A stretch of 64,000 nucleotides of DNA from Cladochytrium replicatum. Lineage: Eukaryota; Chytridiomycota; Chytridiomycetes; Cladochytriales; Cladochytriaceae. A program made the translations under genes and the position numbers. The stretch is from positions 236,413 through 300,412 of the forward strand of contig JAHLKD010000075.1 of NCBI GenBank assembly GCA_025526935.1, written 5' to 3'. Of this stretch, positions 63,851-64,000 are shown piece by piece (the stretch's first letter is position 1; each line of letters starts with the position of its first letter). The notes under the pieces were generated by a model. It was not told where the DNA came from. It saw only the letters and a program-made list of their open reading frames with translations, and ran no database searches.

Positions 63851-64000
63851 GGTTAGTTAGGGTTAGTTAGGGTTAGTTAGGGTTAGTTAGGGTTAGTTAG
63901 GGTTAGTTAGGGTTAGTTAGGGTTAGTTAGGGTTAGTTAGGGTTAGTTAGGGTTAGTTAGGGTTAGTTAGGGTTAGTTAGGGTTAGTTAGGGGTTAGTTA
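63851..64000 (+). repeat. Telomere-like terminal repeat (TTAGTTAGGG)n
   Basis: Fourteen perfect 10-bp units (GGTTAGTTAG) from 63851 to 63990, and a last unit with an extra G, reaching the right edge. The G-rich strand runs 5' to 3' towards the edge, as at a chromosome end. The unit equals the common fungal TTAGGG with an extra TTAG. Confidence 0.85.

Overview
The window looks like the end of a chromosome from a filamentous-type or chytrid-like fungus. Protein genes carry many short GT-AG introns (about 50-130 bp). Families include WSC plus CBM1 secreted proteins, ankyrin proteins with a VLEWW repeat signature, Rad4/XPC, a Sec7 Arf exchange factor and an OrsD-like subtelomeric protein. The last 150 bp are a head-to-tail G-rich repeat ending at the right edge, as expected for a telomere. 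I infer a chytrid from the ankyrin and repeat content; the sequence alone does not prove it. Exon joins below were worked out by hand from splice sites, reading phase and family motifs, and every joined total is a multiple of three. || Layout. 1-1.7 kb: no confident gene. 1.7-11.5 kb: a homeodomain regulator (+), an 11-exon RAD4 gene (-), a secreted Cys-rich/lectin-like protein (-), a VLEWW ankyrin protein (-) and tRNA-Lys(CTT). 11.5-22.2 kb: transposon mosaic (a tRNA-headed SINE, stacked LINE 3' ends, a rearranged LINE-II, hAT copy 1, inverted LINE pieces). 22.5-34.6 kb: a Sec7/PH Arf-GEF (-), a WSC-WSC-CBM1 secreted protein and its decayed tandem copy (+), and a GPI-phospholipase-D-like protein (+). 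34.9-36.3 kb: a decayed ankyrin gene. 36.9-50.1 kb: a near full-length LINE-I (-) split by a 6.4-kb two-gene hAT element, then a SINE, a LINE-II tail, tRNA-Ser(GCT) and a duplicated junction. 50.2-59.6 kb: a TIR-ankyrin fusion protein of about 1820 aa (+), a coiled-coil protein, and a small secreted/anchored protein. 60.5-64 kb: subtelomere with an OrsD-like pseudogene, a 33-bp minisatellite, tRNA-like and hairpin repeats, a LINE-II tail and the terminal repeat. || Most notable observations. (1) The TIR-ankyrin protein keeps the Glu that serves as catalytic residue in NAD-cleaving TIR domains. (2) The hAT element is bounded by a 15-bp inverted repeat and a perfect 8-bp target duplication (GAGCAAAC). 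It carries a transposase, a second coiled-coil gene and opposed 97-bp tandem arrays; its sister copy has complementary defects. (3) A SINE shares its 3' end with LINE-I, and retroelements are stacked on each other's poly(A) tails. (4) The terminal repeat is a 10-mer, TTAGTTAGGG, directly next to a LINE-II poly(A) tail.
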